Assembly: GCA_030637065.1 (NCBI GenBank)
Contig: DAOVVQ010000118.1
Location: 1 to 10,792 of the forward strand
DNA from: Planctomycetota bacterium
Lineage (GTDB): Bacteria > Planctomycetota > Phycisphaerae > Sedimentisphaerales > Anaerohalosphaeraceae
Reading direction: 5' to 3'
DNA: 10,792 nt
Shown: piece after piece, positions 1 to 6,820 of the stretch
Layout: every line of letters begins with the position of its first letter
How positions within the stretch are numbered: the first letter of the stretch is position 1
Translations under genes and position numbers: made by a program
Notes under the pieces: generated by a model
Database searches by the model: none
What the model saw: only the letters and a program-made list of their open reading frames with translations
What the model was told of the DNA's origin: nothing

Positions 1-2
1 AA

Positions 3-1022
3 GAACTCTTCGAGATGGCGGCGGACTTCTTCGATAAACACCTGAAAAAACAAAAGACAACCACAAAGCCCGGCAAACCAGCGAAGATAATATTTGATAC
101 GGATATGACAGGTGACTGCGACGATACCGGGGCACTTGCCGTTCTTCATGCCCTGGCCGACAACGGAGAAGCCGAGATTCTCGGATGCATTGCAAGTTAC
201 GGCGCAAATCCTTATGTCGCAGGCTGTATCGACGCGATCAATACGTACTACGGACGGGGGGACCTGCCAATTGGCGCAGAGCCGAGCAACTTCGGCAGGC
301 CGGACAGCAGCTATACAAAACCGATTGCCAAGGACACGGCCAAGTACGGCCACGATGTTGTCACTAATAGCGACGTCGCCGACCATGTCACCGTATATCG
401 CCGACTCCTTGCGTCCGGGCCGGACAGCAGCGTCACTATCGTCACGGTAGGAAGGCTCAAAGGCCTCCATGATTTGTTGACCTCACCTGCCGATGAGATA
501 AGTTCGCTTGACGGATTGGCTTTGGTTAAGAGCAAAGCCGCTCTATGGGTCTGTATGGGCGGTCGATACCCGAATCGCGAGAAGAAGACCGAGGCGAATT
601 TTCACACGTTCGGAGGCAGCGACTACACGAAGAAGGTCGTCGATATGTGGCCTTTGCCGGCGGTATTTTCAGGCGGTGAATTAGGTCCCATGATTATGAC
701 CGGACCTGAGCTTGACAGATACGGCGACGAGAATCCTGTCCGAAGGGCCTATCGGCTTTATTTTGAATCGCCCGGGAAAAAAGGATGGCCGAATCGCCGC
801 CCAAGCTGGGACCAGACGGCGGTCCTTTTCGCCATAAGAGGCGCATCGGACTGCTGGATCGTTAAGGACAAGGGATACAACCACATCTACCCCAACGGCC
901 TATCCGAATGGCGCCAATCGCCGGACAAAAAACACGCTTACCTCATTCCTCGCAAAACCCCGCAACAGATAGCAGACATCATAGGCGAATTGATGAGCCA
1001 GCCGCCCAGGGTTTCCCGGTAA
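3..1022 (+). CDS. Nucleoside hydrolase-like protein (IunH family), 5' partial
   Basis: Family members hydrolyse the N-glycosidic bond of ribonucleosides to ribose and base. Counting from the ATG at 15, the Ca-binding signature DTDMTGDCDD spans residues 28-37. VTVG follows near 143-146, MGG at 181-183, the EANF block with N195, and a late Asp in SWDQTAV (D266), all in the order known for the family. The length of about 335 aa fits. The start is doubtful: the ATG at 15 has no Shine-Dalgarno, and the frame is open to base 3 (ELFE before the Met). The first residues, ELFEMAADFFDKHLKK, resemble the C-terminal helix of a secreted alpha/beta-hydrolase (dienelactone hydrolase-like), followed by a Lys/Thr linker. 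I therefore infer that this is the C-terminal part of a longer, possibly fused, protein. The substrate cannot be read from the sequence. The next gene starts 65 bp downstream on the same strand, so co-transcription is likely. Confidence 0.85.
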   Translation, partial: ELFEMAADFFDKHLKKQKTTTKPGKPAKIIFDTDMTGDCDDTGALAVLHALADNGEAEILGCIASYGANPYVAGCIDAINTYYGRGDLPIGAEPSNFGRPDSSYTKPIAKDTAKYGHDVVTNSDVADHVTVYRRLLASGPDSSVTIVTVGRLKGLHDLLTSPADEISSLDGLALVKSKAALWVCMGGRYPNREKKTEANFHTFGGSDYTKKVVDMWPLPAVFSGGELGPMIMTGPELDRYGDENPVRRAYRLYFESPGKKGWPNRRPSWDQTAVLFAIRGASDCWIVKDKGYNHIYPNGLSEWRQSPDKKHAYLIPRKTPQQIADIIGELMSQPPRVSR

Positions 1023-1087
1023 AATGTGGTTTGGCGTTTCAGTACGCCTGCCACTAAAATTGTTGAGTTAAACGGAAAGCATCGATC

Positions 1088-2032
1088 ATGAAACGCAGAG
1101 CGTTTTTGGCAAACGCAGCAGCCATCGCTTCGACGATCGGATTGTCTTCCTGCTCACAGGGTGTTGCGTCTGCGCCGGTATCGAAACCATCGCGTCGGCC
1201 CAACCCTATAGCCATCTCGACTTATTCCTTCTGGCGGTTCAAACAGGGGATGAAGATGCCCATTGAGACGTGCATTGCCAGGGCGGCTGAGATGGGTTTT
1301 GAGGGCGTCGATGTCCTGCACCGGCAGATGGAGAGCGAATCCAACACGTATATGCAGGATTTGAAACGCGCTGCGCTGGTAAATGGGGTCGACCTTTGCG
1401 GGCTTTCGATCCATCAGGGTTTTGTTTCGCCCGATGCCGATAAGCGGCAGCGGAATATCGACCATACCGTTAAGTGCATCGAGCTGGCATATAACCTCGG
1501 TATACCTTGTATGCGGCTAAATACCGGCACGTGGGGGACGAGTAAGAGTTTTGACGACCTGATGGCCAACCGCGGAATCGAAAAGCCGCTGGCGGGATAT
1601 AGCGACGAGGATGCCTATCCGTGGGTGATAGAGAGCATCGAAAAGTGCCTGCCAACCGCTGAGAAATGCGGCGTGACGCTGGCGCTCGAAAACCACTGGG
1701 GGCTGGGACGAACGCCGGAGGGGCTTTTGCGAATTGCAAACGCCGTCGATTCGCCGTGGCTTGGGATATTGGCCGATACGGGCAACTTTCTCGAAGAGCC
1801 GTATGACAAGCTCGATATGATCGCACCTAAGGCCGTTTTCATGCAAGCCAAGACTTACTACGGCGGCGGCCTGTGGTACACGCTCGATCTGGATTACCCG
1901 CGGAACGGACGGATCATGCGAAAACACGATTATCGCGGCTACGTCTCGCTGGAATTCGAGGGGCAGGAAGATTACCAGACGGCGATCCCCAAGAGTCTGG
2001 CTGTCCTGCGAAACGCGTTTGGCGGACAGTAG
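1088..2032 (+). CDS. Sugar phosphate isomerase/epimerase-like TIM-barrel lipoprotein
   Basis: The 314-aa protein belongs to the xylose-isomerase-like TIM-barrel superfamily (AP_endonuc_2 type). The N-terminus MKRRAFLANAAA carries a Tat-like RR motif, and LSSC with C22 fits a lipobox, so export and lipid anchoring are likely. Barrel landmarks are ISTYSFW (43-49), GFEGVDV (70-76), SIHQGF (107-112), ALENHWG (199-205), LADTGNF (229-234) and SLEFEG (287-292). E201, D230 and E289 are the probable metal ligands. At the usual third-ligand position (His in many relatives) the text reads FMQAKTYYGGG, giving Q253. GGAAAG about 8 nt upstream of the ATG is an acceptable ribosome binding site. It follows the nucleoside hydrolase by 65 bp, in line with a role in sugar or nucleoside handling in the periplasm. 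The exact reaction (isomerase, epimerase or keto-sugar enzyme) cannot be assigned. Confidence 0.88.
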   Translation: MKRRAFLANAAAIASTIGLSSCSQGVASAPVSKPSRRPNPIAISTYSFWRFKQGMKMPIETCIARAAEMGFEGVDVLHRQMESESNTYMQDLKRAALVNGVDLCGLSIHQGFVSPDADKRQRNIDHTVKCIELAYNLGIPCMRLNTGTWGTSKSFDDLMANRGIEKPLAGYSDEDAYPWVIESIEKCLPTAEKCGVTLALENHWGLGRTPEGLLRIANAVDSPWLGILADTGNFLEEPYDKLDMIAPKAVFMQAKTYYGGGLWYTLDLDYPRNGRIMRKHDYRGYVSLEFEGQEDYQTAIPKSLAVLRNAFGGQ

Positions 2033-2045
2033 GCGAAGCCAAACC

Positions 2046-2063
2046 GATGGGCGTTTGCCCATC
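2046..2063. terminator. Hairpin between convergent genes, possible weak terminator
   Basis: A perfect 7-bp inverted repeat, GATGGGC / GCCCATC with loop GTTT, lies 14 bp after the isomerase-like gene and 25 bp before the 3' end of the minus-strand remnant. No T-run follows on either strand, so it would be a poor Rho-independent terminator. It may only be a transcript-end-stabilising hairpin. Confidence 0.35.
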
Positions 2064-2088
2064 CGCCCCACCGCCGATTACCATCCTT

Positions 2089-2410
2089 TCAGGAACCTAT
2101 CGCATACTTGCTCATCAGGTAATTCTCGAGCGACTGTGCGTTCAAACCGGTCGGCCCCCAATCGGAGGTAAAGGCATTGATGTATATTTTGCCTGCGTCG
2201 ATATAGAGGTTGAGCCCATTGTTGCCGCCGCCCTGTTCCCAGAGGACCTGACGCGAGGTAATATCTGCGGAGGTCTTAAAGACAATAGTCACCCCTAACC
2301 CCGGCAGCATCGAGTATATCCTCAGCCGTCCCAGCCGAAACCGCCGGGCAAAACATCGCAAAGATCAGAACGCTAACCACAACCGTCGAAACAAAGGCGT
2401 TTCTATTCAC
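2089..2410 (-). pseudogene. Broken secreted-protein gene with LamG remnant
   Basis: Reading leftwards from a GTG at 2410 (GGAAGG is a good Shine-Dalgarno just upstream), a 44-codon frame gives a clean signal peptide. It has a hydrophobic VVVSVLIFAMF core and PAVSA cleavage-like end, followed by GTAEDILDAAGVRG and then a stop at 2276. The following sequence continues in another frame from about 2300 to 2089: VTIVFKTSADITSRQVLWEQ, then GGGNNGLNLYIDAGKIYI, ending QSLENYLMSKYAIGS. These are the opening strands and the closing helix of a LamG/concanavalin-like domain, but the middle (tens of residues) is missing. TAEDILDAAGVRG resembles the start of a different family of planctomycete secreted proteins, from memory. 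The locus thus shows at least one frame change and one deletion or fusion. A strong promoter remains upstream, so the 44-aa peptide could still be made. Confidence 0.65.
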
Positions 2411-2490
2411 CAAAACCCTTCCTTCCCATACAAACCCACATTTCCCATTCAGGCGGGCATAAAACAAATTCCCTCCACACAACATCGACA

Positions 2491-2519
2491 ATTCTACCAA
2501 ATCAAGCCCAAACTGTCAA
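2491..2519 (-). promoter_or_regulatory. Sigma-70-type promoter of the broken secreted-protein gene
   Basis: On the minus strand a perfect -35 box TTGACA (2519-2514) is followed after exactly 17 bp by TAGAAT (2496-2491), five of six bases matching the consensus. Transcription would start near 2484, leaving a leader of about 75 nt before the GTG at 2410. Confidence 0.6.
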
Positions 2520-2707
2520 GAATTCCCCCGCCCAAAGCCACGTCGCCAATGTCGTCTTGAGCCTGTTGGTAATTAGAACCGGCTGGGAGAATTAAAGGTT
2601 CCATGAATCTTTTATGCTCATTAATTCACCCGATTGGCATGACTCCTGATTTCTTGCACAAATGAACCAACGCCCCCTCCTCTATCCCCGTTTTGCGACT
2701 ATTTTGC

Positions 2708-2736
2708 TTGACTTTTGTGCCCGTTTTTTGTAAAAT
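2708..2736 (+). promoter_or_regulatory. Sigma-70-type promoter of the cyclophilin gene
   Basis: TTGACT (2708-2713), a 17-bp spacer and TAAAAT (2731-2736) match the -35/-10 consensus at five of six bases each. The predicted start is near 2743, about 60 nt before the ATG at 2806, which is preceded by GGAGG at 2792-2796. Confidence 0.6.
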
Positions 2737-2805
2737 AATGGTTCGATTGCATCGTATAAGATTGGGGTGAGGGCAGTTATACTGCCACAACGGAGGTTGT
2801 TGACC

Positions 2806-4716
2806 ATGAAAAAGGGGACTTTATTCCTTTGTCTTGTACTTCTCGTTGCGCTGTCGTGTGGCGCCGCAGCCGAGGAGGACGCCCGGCGTCTGGTCGTTCT
2901 TGACACCACCTTTGGCGAGATCGTCATGGAACTCTTCCCCGAGGACGCCCCGATAACCGTTGCCAATTTCCTCGAGTATATCGATGCGGGTTTTTATGAC
3001 GGGCTGATCTTCCACAGGGTCGCTGCTAACCCAGCGGTGGTCCAGGGGGGACGAAATGACCCTGATTTCAATGTCCGCGAGGCCCGCGATCCGATCGTCA
3101 ACGAATTCGGGCGTTCAAATGTCCGGGGGACCGTGGCTATGGCAAAGCTGGGCGACGACCCGGATTCGGCCACCTGCGAATTCTTCGTCAACCTCGCCGA
3201 CAACAGCGAAAATCTTGACAATCAAAACGGCGGCTTTACCGTCTTCGCCGAGGTTGTAGGCGGTATGGACGTTGTCGACGCCATAGGTGACGTTCCCACA
3301 GGCCGTATGGAGGGTCTTTCAGAGGTTCCCCTGAGCCCGCCGGGTCCGATCGTTTTTGCCGCATCCGCCTACGAGGTCTACTGTCCCAACGACATTACCG
3401 GCGACTACGACGGCAATTGCCGCGTCGATGTCGTCGACTTCGGCTACCTTGCCCACAAATGGCTCGGATGTGCCTATGCCGGCGAGACCAGAGTAGAGTC
3501 CTCCGTCGGGGATGCCAGATTCGGATATGCCGTCGGCATGGGCAGTGAACGCGCTATTGTCGGAGCGCCGGGCGACGATACCAACGGCCAGGATGCAGGC
3601 GCTGCACACATATTTGTCGCAGACGGTAACGGATGGACAGAGGAAGATAAAATCCTGCCTACGGGCGGAACCAACGGCAACGAATTCGGTTTCGCTGTCG
3701 ATATCAGCGGCGACTACGCCATCGTAGGCTCGCCGCGCGACGCGGTAAACGGCGAAGACAGCGGCTCTGCATACATATTTACGAAAGTCGGCGCCGCATG
3801 GCAGCAGCAACAGGAGCTTATACCTGCCGCCGGCGACGCGGAAGACTGGTTTGGCCACTCGGTTTCCATCAGCGGCGATTGGGCGATCGTCTCAGCGATC
3901 GGAGACAGCGACAAGGCCACCAAGGCCGGCGCCGTCTACGCCTACAAACGTCACGGCTCGCTATGGACCATGGCCCAGAAGATCACGGCATCCGACGGCA
4001 GCAGCGTGGACAAGTTCGGAATGCGGGTCTGCATAGACGCAAACAGCATCATCGTCGGATCGCTACTGGACGATGACAACGGTACCGACGCCGGGGCGGC
4101 TTACATATTCGAGTTGGAAGACAGCACTTGGGTCGAGCGGCAAAAGCTGGCCTCCAACGATATAGAGGCCGGCGACTGGTTCGGGTATTCCGTGTCGATC
4201 AGCGACGGTTACGCGACCGGCGAGGGTTATGCGATCGTCGGCGCGATCTATGACGATGACGATGGATTCAATTCGGGCTCGGCCTATGTTTTCAAGCCCT
4301 ACGGTTCGATATGGGCACAGTTTGCCAAGCTGACCGCATCGGATGCCGATGCGGGCGACAAGTTCGGCTATTCGGTCGCGATCGGCTCCGACCATGCCGT
4401 CGTGGGGGCACGCCTCGACGACGATAACGGTAGCGAGTCGGGCTCGGCCTATGTGTTTATGCGGGATGGCGCCGGCTGGGCCCAGCGCGATAAGCTGACA
4501 GCCTCGGATGGCGCCGGGAGCGACTGGCTCGGATATTCCGTTGCGATACACGGTATGCAGGCCATGGCGGGGGCCTACGGGAGCGACGCCGGTGCCACTG
4601 ATGCAGGGGCAGCCTATGCGTACGGCCTGATGTCCGTTGGCGACCTCAGCGGTGATTTCTGCACCGACGAGGATGACTTTGACATCTTCCTCGACAGATG
4701 GCTCGACAGCGAGTAG
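2806..4716 (+). CDS. Secreted cyclophilin-type peptidyl-prolyl isomerase with FG-GAP propeller and split EF-hand module
   Basis: The 636-aa protein starts at the ATG at 2806, with GGAGG 9 nt upstream. An earlier in-frame start at 2767 would spoil the signal peptide. Residues 1-22 form a signal peptide. Residues 29-190 are a cyclophilin domain (cis-trans proline isomerisation): FHRV (R71 is the catalytic Arg), VVQGG, AMAK, CEFFVNL and NGGFTVFAEV are all present. Residues 194-222 (NDITGDYDGNCRVDVVDFGY onward) form one EF-hand/dockerin-like half with Cys at 193, 205 and 222. Residues 234 to about 607 contain seven FG-GAP_2 repeats of about 52 residues, each FG-x-SV-x-I-S-G-D, then A-IVGA, DDxNG and SGSAYVF. 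This is the number for a closed seven-bladed beta-propeller. Residues 611-636 (VGDLSGDFCTDEDDFDIFLD onward) look like the second EF-hand half. It is probably a secreted or surface Ca-binding protein; the partner is unknown. Confidence 0.9.
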   Translation: MKKGTLFLCLVLLVALSCGAAAEEDARRLVVLDTTFGEIVMELFPEDAPITVANFLEYIDAGFYDGLIFHRVAANPAVVQGGRNDPDFNVREARDPIVNEFGRSNVRGTVAMAKLGDDPDSATCEFFVNLADNSENLDNQNGGFTVFAEVVGGMDVVDAIGDVPTGRMEGLSEVPLSPPGPIVFAASAYEVYCPNDITGDYDGNCRVDVVDFGYLAHKWLGCAYAGETRVESSVGDARFGYAVGMGSERAIVGAPGDDTNGQDAGAAHIFVADGNGWTEEDKILPTGGTNGNEFGFAVDISGDYAIVGSPRDAVNGEDSGSAYIFTKVGAAWQQQQELIPAAGDAEDWFGHSVSISGDWAIVSAIGDSDKATKAGAVYAYKRHGSLWTMAQKITASDGSSVDKFGMRVCIDANSIIVGSLLDDDNGTDAGAAYIFELEDSTWVERQKLASNDIEAGDWFGYSVSISDGYATGEGYAIVGAIYDDDDGFNSGSAYVFKPYGSIWAQFAKLTASDADAGDKFGYSVAIGSDHAVVGARLDDDNGSESGSAYVFMRDGAGWAQRDKLTASDGAGSDWLGYSVAIHGMQAMAGAYGSDAGATDAGAAYAYGLMSVGDLSGDFCTDEDDFDIFLDRWLDSE

Positions 4717-4741
4717 CCACACTCTCGACGAGCCCGTTTTT
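4700..4741 (+). terminator. Candidate Rho-independent terminator of the cyclophilin gene
   Basis: GGCTCG (4700-4705) pairs with CGAGCC (4729-4734). An inner CGAG/CTCG stem (4710-4713 with 4724-4727) is separated by a small asymmetric internal loop. CGTTTTT follows directly. The hairpin overlaps the last codons and the stop at 4716. The interrupted stem makes it moderate rather than strong. Confidence 0.45.
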
Positions 4742-4810
4742 CTCTGCGAGCCGGGCCATCACGAGGCACATTCGATAGCGGATTTTCATCTCCAGCCAGC
4801 CCCGAAACAG

Positions 4811-5842
4811 CTATGCGGGGGTGATCTCGCCGCTTAGGTCCCAGAGGTCTTCCCAGCTTTGGTCGTCCTTCCAGAGGAATACCTGGCCCTTGATGAGGCG
4901 GCAGTTCTTGTCGATTCCCGCGAGCGCCTGCATTTCTTCGTCTGTGAGCGGGTCCTGGACGGTGCTCTGGAGGTTGCCGAGGTATTCGTTGCGGAAGACG
5001 GAGAAGGGGATCGGTATCTGGCCCCGCTGGACTGCCCATTTGACACAGATGACCGCGGGGTGGACGTTAAGTCGCGTAGCTGCTGCGAGCACAGCGGGGT
5101 CCTGGATGTCGACCGTGTCGGACTCGGTCTTGTCGCGGTCGGGACGTGTTGGCGAGCCGATGGGGCAAAAGCCGATCTGCTGGATATTGTTACTCTTGCA
5201 AAAGTCGAATAGCTCCTGCTGTTGAAAATGTGGGTGCTGCTCCATTTCGTTGCAGGCGGGCTGGATCTTTGCGTCCTGCAGGAGTAGTTTCAGTTTCGGG
5301 GCTGTCATGTTGGAGGTGCCTATGTGGCGGACGAGGCCCTTTTCTACCAGGGCTTCCATCTGGCGCCAGGTCTTCATGAAGTTTTCGTGGATATAGGGCT
5401 TTGCGTCCGGGCTGCGGGAGTCGACGTCACAGCCGGGGGCGTGAAAGTTCGGGAAGGGCCAGTGGATGAGAAACAGGTCGAGGTAGTCTAATTGCAGGTC
5501 ATCGAGCGATTTCTGGCAGGAGACCAGGACGTCGCCGTCGCCGTGCATATCGTTCCACAGCTTTGAGGTGATCCACAGTTCCTCGCGTTTGATGCCGCCA
5601 ACGATCACCTCTGCGAGGGCCTGGCCGATCAATTTTTCGTTGCCATAGACCGATGCGCAGTCGATGTGACGATATCCCACGGAGATCGCGCCTTTGACCG
5701 CCTCAGCTACCTGTGAGCCGGTGAACCGGTCCGAACCGAACGTTCCCAGGCCTATCGCGGGTATCTCGGCGCCGGTATGAAGAGTTCTCTTGGGGACGGC
5801 ATTGGGGTCGATTCCGTCGTTGGCGATTGCAAACTTTTCCAT
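4811..5842 (-). CDS. Aldo/keto reductase
   Basis: The 343-aa protein is an NAD(P)H-dependent aldo/keto reductase, a cytoplasmic TIM barrel that reduces aldehydes or ketones, often sugars. The catalytic tetrad is intact: D61 and Y66 in HIDCASVYGNE, K94 in ITSKLW and H127 in FLIHWPF. Other family marks are IGLGTFGSD near the N-terminus, RHIGTSN, NEMEQHPHFQQQEL and, at the cofactor end, IPIPFSVFRNEYLGNLQ. I chose the ATG at 5842 because AAGGA lies about 10 nt upstream. An upstream TTG at 5866 in the same frame lacks a ribosome binding site. No signal peptide is visible. It stands alone on the minus strand, convergent with the cyclophilin gene, and the substrate cannot be told. Composition is like the rest of the host-type DNA and unlike the AT-rich region upstream of it. 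Confidence 0.92.
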   Translation of the reverse strand: MEKFAIANDGIDPNAVPKRTLHTGAEIPAIGLGTFGSDRFTGSQVAEAVKGAISVGYRHIDCASVYGNEKLIGQALAEVIVGGIKREELWITSKLWNDMHGDGDVLVSCQKSLDDLQLDYLDLFLIHWPFPNFHAPGCDVDSRSPDAKPYIHENFMKTWRQMEALVEKGLVRHIGTSNMTAPKLKLLLQDAKIQPACNEMEQHPHFQQQELFDFCKSNNIQQIGFCPIGSPTRPDRDKTESDTVDIQDPAVLAAATRLNVHPAVICVKWAVQRGQIPIPFSVFRNEYLGNLQSTVQDPLTDEEMQALAGIDKNCRLIKGQVFLWKDDQSWEDLWDLSGEITPA

Positions 5843-6230
5843 CACAAATGTTTCCTTATAGAACAATATGTATCTGATTACTTGTTGATATGGTATGCAT
5901 CCACGCTACATCACCTTATTAACGGGAGCATACCTCGGCTGGGCTGGTAAAGCAATTGGTTTTTTTCGGTCCCCACGAGAGCCCCCAAAAACGGACTTAG
6001 TTCAGTTAATTGACGCGAAATATTGCACTCTACACGGCTCAAAATTGGGTTTGTTTGGGTTTGTTTTTTTTGGGCTGTTTTGGTTCAATTTATTGTAAGT
6101 CCTTTCTGTGTAAGGGTTAACGATGTTAAGGAAATGTTAAGATTGGGTTTGTTTGTTAAAATAGGGGTCGTCGATAGATCGGGGTTTCCACTACGTTTCA
6201 GCTTCCACTGCATTCCAGTTTTTTTGGTGG

Positions 6231-6258
6231 TTGACATTGTTTTAGCCCTCTGTAATTT
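6231..6258 (+). promoter_or_regulatory. Promoter-like element with no gene close downstream
   Basis: TTGACA (6231-6236), a 16-bp spacer and TAATTT (6253-6258) lie on the plus strand about 560 bp before the Shedu start. The -35 box is perfect and the -10 is fair. AT-rich DNA yields such matches by chance, so this is weak. Confidence 0.25.
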
Positions 6259-6504
6259 ACTATTTACTACTTACTATTTATTATTTCATTGTTTGATGTT
6301 CATAATACACGGGGTTTGGTTTTGTGTCAAGGGAAAAAGAAAAAAGAATTAGAGAATTAAAGAAGCATAGAATTATTGAATTTCGGAGGGCTGGGAAGAG
6401 GGGAAAATGGGCAGGGAAACTTTGTGTAATTTTTGGCCAAAGTTTGCCAAAGTTGGGGCTAAATGGGCAAAGGTTGACATTTCTTTGCCAAATATGAACC
6501 AAAA

Positions 6505-6550
6505 CTAACCGCTGATTTGACGGGATTAACAGGATATACAGGAGTTTTTT
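6505..6550 (+). repeat. Dispersed intergenic repeat (GATTTGACGGGATTAACAGG type)
   Basis: The stretch around 6508-6545 (ACCGCTGATTTGACGGGATT, then AACAGGATATACAGGAG) is followed by a T-run and directly by the CCACAGAG repeat. It contains internal ACAGGA copies about 9 bp apart. From memory, closely similar strings are scattered between genes in many unrelated bacterial genomes. Its function is unknown, and a database search is needed to confirm the copy number here. Confidence 0.5.
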
Positions 6551-6580
6551 AGCCACAGAGGGCACAGAGGACTCAGAGGG
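6551..6580 (+). repeat. CCACAGAG-type repeat, left inverted copy
   Basis: AGCCACAGAG, GGCACAGAGG and ACTCAGAGGG are three 10-bp variants of one unit in tandem. A similar array in opposite orientation lies at 8065-8102, so the two bracket the Shedu gene. Confidence 0.65.
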
Positions 6581-6683
6581 GGGGCATTTACGATCGACTG
6601 TTTACAATTTACTATTGGTGGGCGGGTGAGAGTTTGGGGAAGATAGAAATGGGTTATTTCGGGTAATTTCTTTAAGTTTCTTC

Positions 6684-6711
6684 TTGTATTCGGGGATTTT
6701 GGGGGTATGAT
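6684..6711 (+). promoter_or_regulatory. Possible promoter of the Shedu gene
   Basis: TATGAT (6706-6711) matches the -10 consensus at five of six bases. The -35 candidate TTGTAT (6684-6689) is 16 bp upstream and weak. A start near 6718 would give a leader of about 100 nt that includes the tandem CCGG-CACC repeat. Confidence 0.3.
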
Positions 6712-6747
6712 TTTCTCTTATGGTGAATTTGAATCATAAAAAAGTTA

Positions 6748-6783
6748 CCGGACACCTTCGTTTTCCGGGCACCTTTAGTTTTC
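6748..6783 (+). repeat. Tandem CCGG(A/G)CACCTT repeat before the Shedu gene
   Basis: Two adjacent imperfect copies, CCGGACACCTTCGTTTTC (6748-6765) and CCGGGCACCTTTAGTTTTC (6765-6783), end 38 bp before the start codon. They recall the short GGTGTC/GACACC sequences seen next to REP-type transposases, but no such gene is visible here. Confidence 0.5.
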
Positions 6784-6805
6784 CTCGTTATATCCAGATA
6801 TGCCC

Positions 6806-6810
6806 GGAGG
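6806..6810 (+). promoter_or_regulatory. Ribosome binding site that sets the Shedu start
   Basis: GGAGG at 6806-6810 lies 10 nt before the ATG at 6821. It is inside the frame opened by the earlier ATG at 6800, which itself has no Shine-Dalgarno, so 6821 is the more likely start. Confidence 0.6.
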
Positions 6811-6820
6811 CTATGGAGAA

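Larger units (their letters stand above)
2411..2805. other. Divergent intergenic region with two promoters
   Basis: No convincing gene lies here. The stretch separates the minus-strand remnant from the plus-strand cyclophilin gene and holds one promoter-like element for each direction. A T-rich tract (about 2697-2735) overlaps the plus-strand promoter. I see no operator-like palindrome. Confidence 0.6.
5843..6820. other. AT-rich, repeat-filled noncoding region upstream of the Shedu gene
   Basis: Nearly 1 kb without a convincing gene. Frames of up to about 109 codons exist (for example 6023-6352), but they translate T-rich low-complexity DNA, lack ribosome binding sites and resemble no protein. 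Contents include a 7-bp inverted repeat GGTATGC/GCATACC (5892-5898 and 5928-5934), G/T-rich tracts at 6043-6080 and four GTTAAG-like repeats at 6109-6142. A TTGACA-N16-TAATTT promoter-like element lies at 6231-6258, followed by TTTACTA-type low complexity at 6253-6285, GCCAAAGTT copies at 6436 and 6446, and the dispersed repeats listed separately. Confidence 0.6.

Noticed and set aside
1154..2071. Minus-strand frames opposite the isomerase-like gene
   Set aside because: They lie within a well-supported gene with intact motifs and have Arg/Pro-rich shadow composition.
3319..4722. Long minus-strand frames (3319-3858 and 4063-4722) opposite the cyclophilin gene
   Set aside because: They are antisense to the FG-GAP repeats, mirror the repeat codon pattern, have no ribosome binding site and show no family motif.
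6043..6080. G-quadruplex in the GGGTTTG tract
   Set aside because: Only three GGG runs with long loops are present, so a stable quadruplex is not supported.
6109..6142. Pho-box-like operator from TTAA repeats
   Set aside because: Spacings are 9 and 11 bp with poor hexamer match, and no phosphate gene is nearby. Kept only as an iterated motif.
6248..6292. CRISPR-like array in the TTTACTA repeats
   Set aside because: Units are 7-8 bp, contiguous and without spacers; this is low-complexity DNA.
5895..6565. Frames 5895-6098, 6023-6352 and 6281-6565 as small membrane proteins
   Set aside because: Their hydrophobicity comes from T-rich low-complexity DNA; there is no ribosome binding site and they overlap repeats.
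6800..6820. ATG at 6800 as the Shedu start
   Set aside because: No Shine-Dalgarno precedes it, while GGAGG at 6806-6810 correctly precedes the ATG at 6821.
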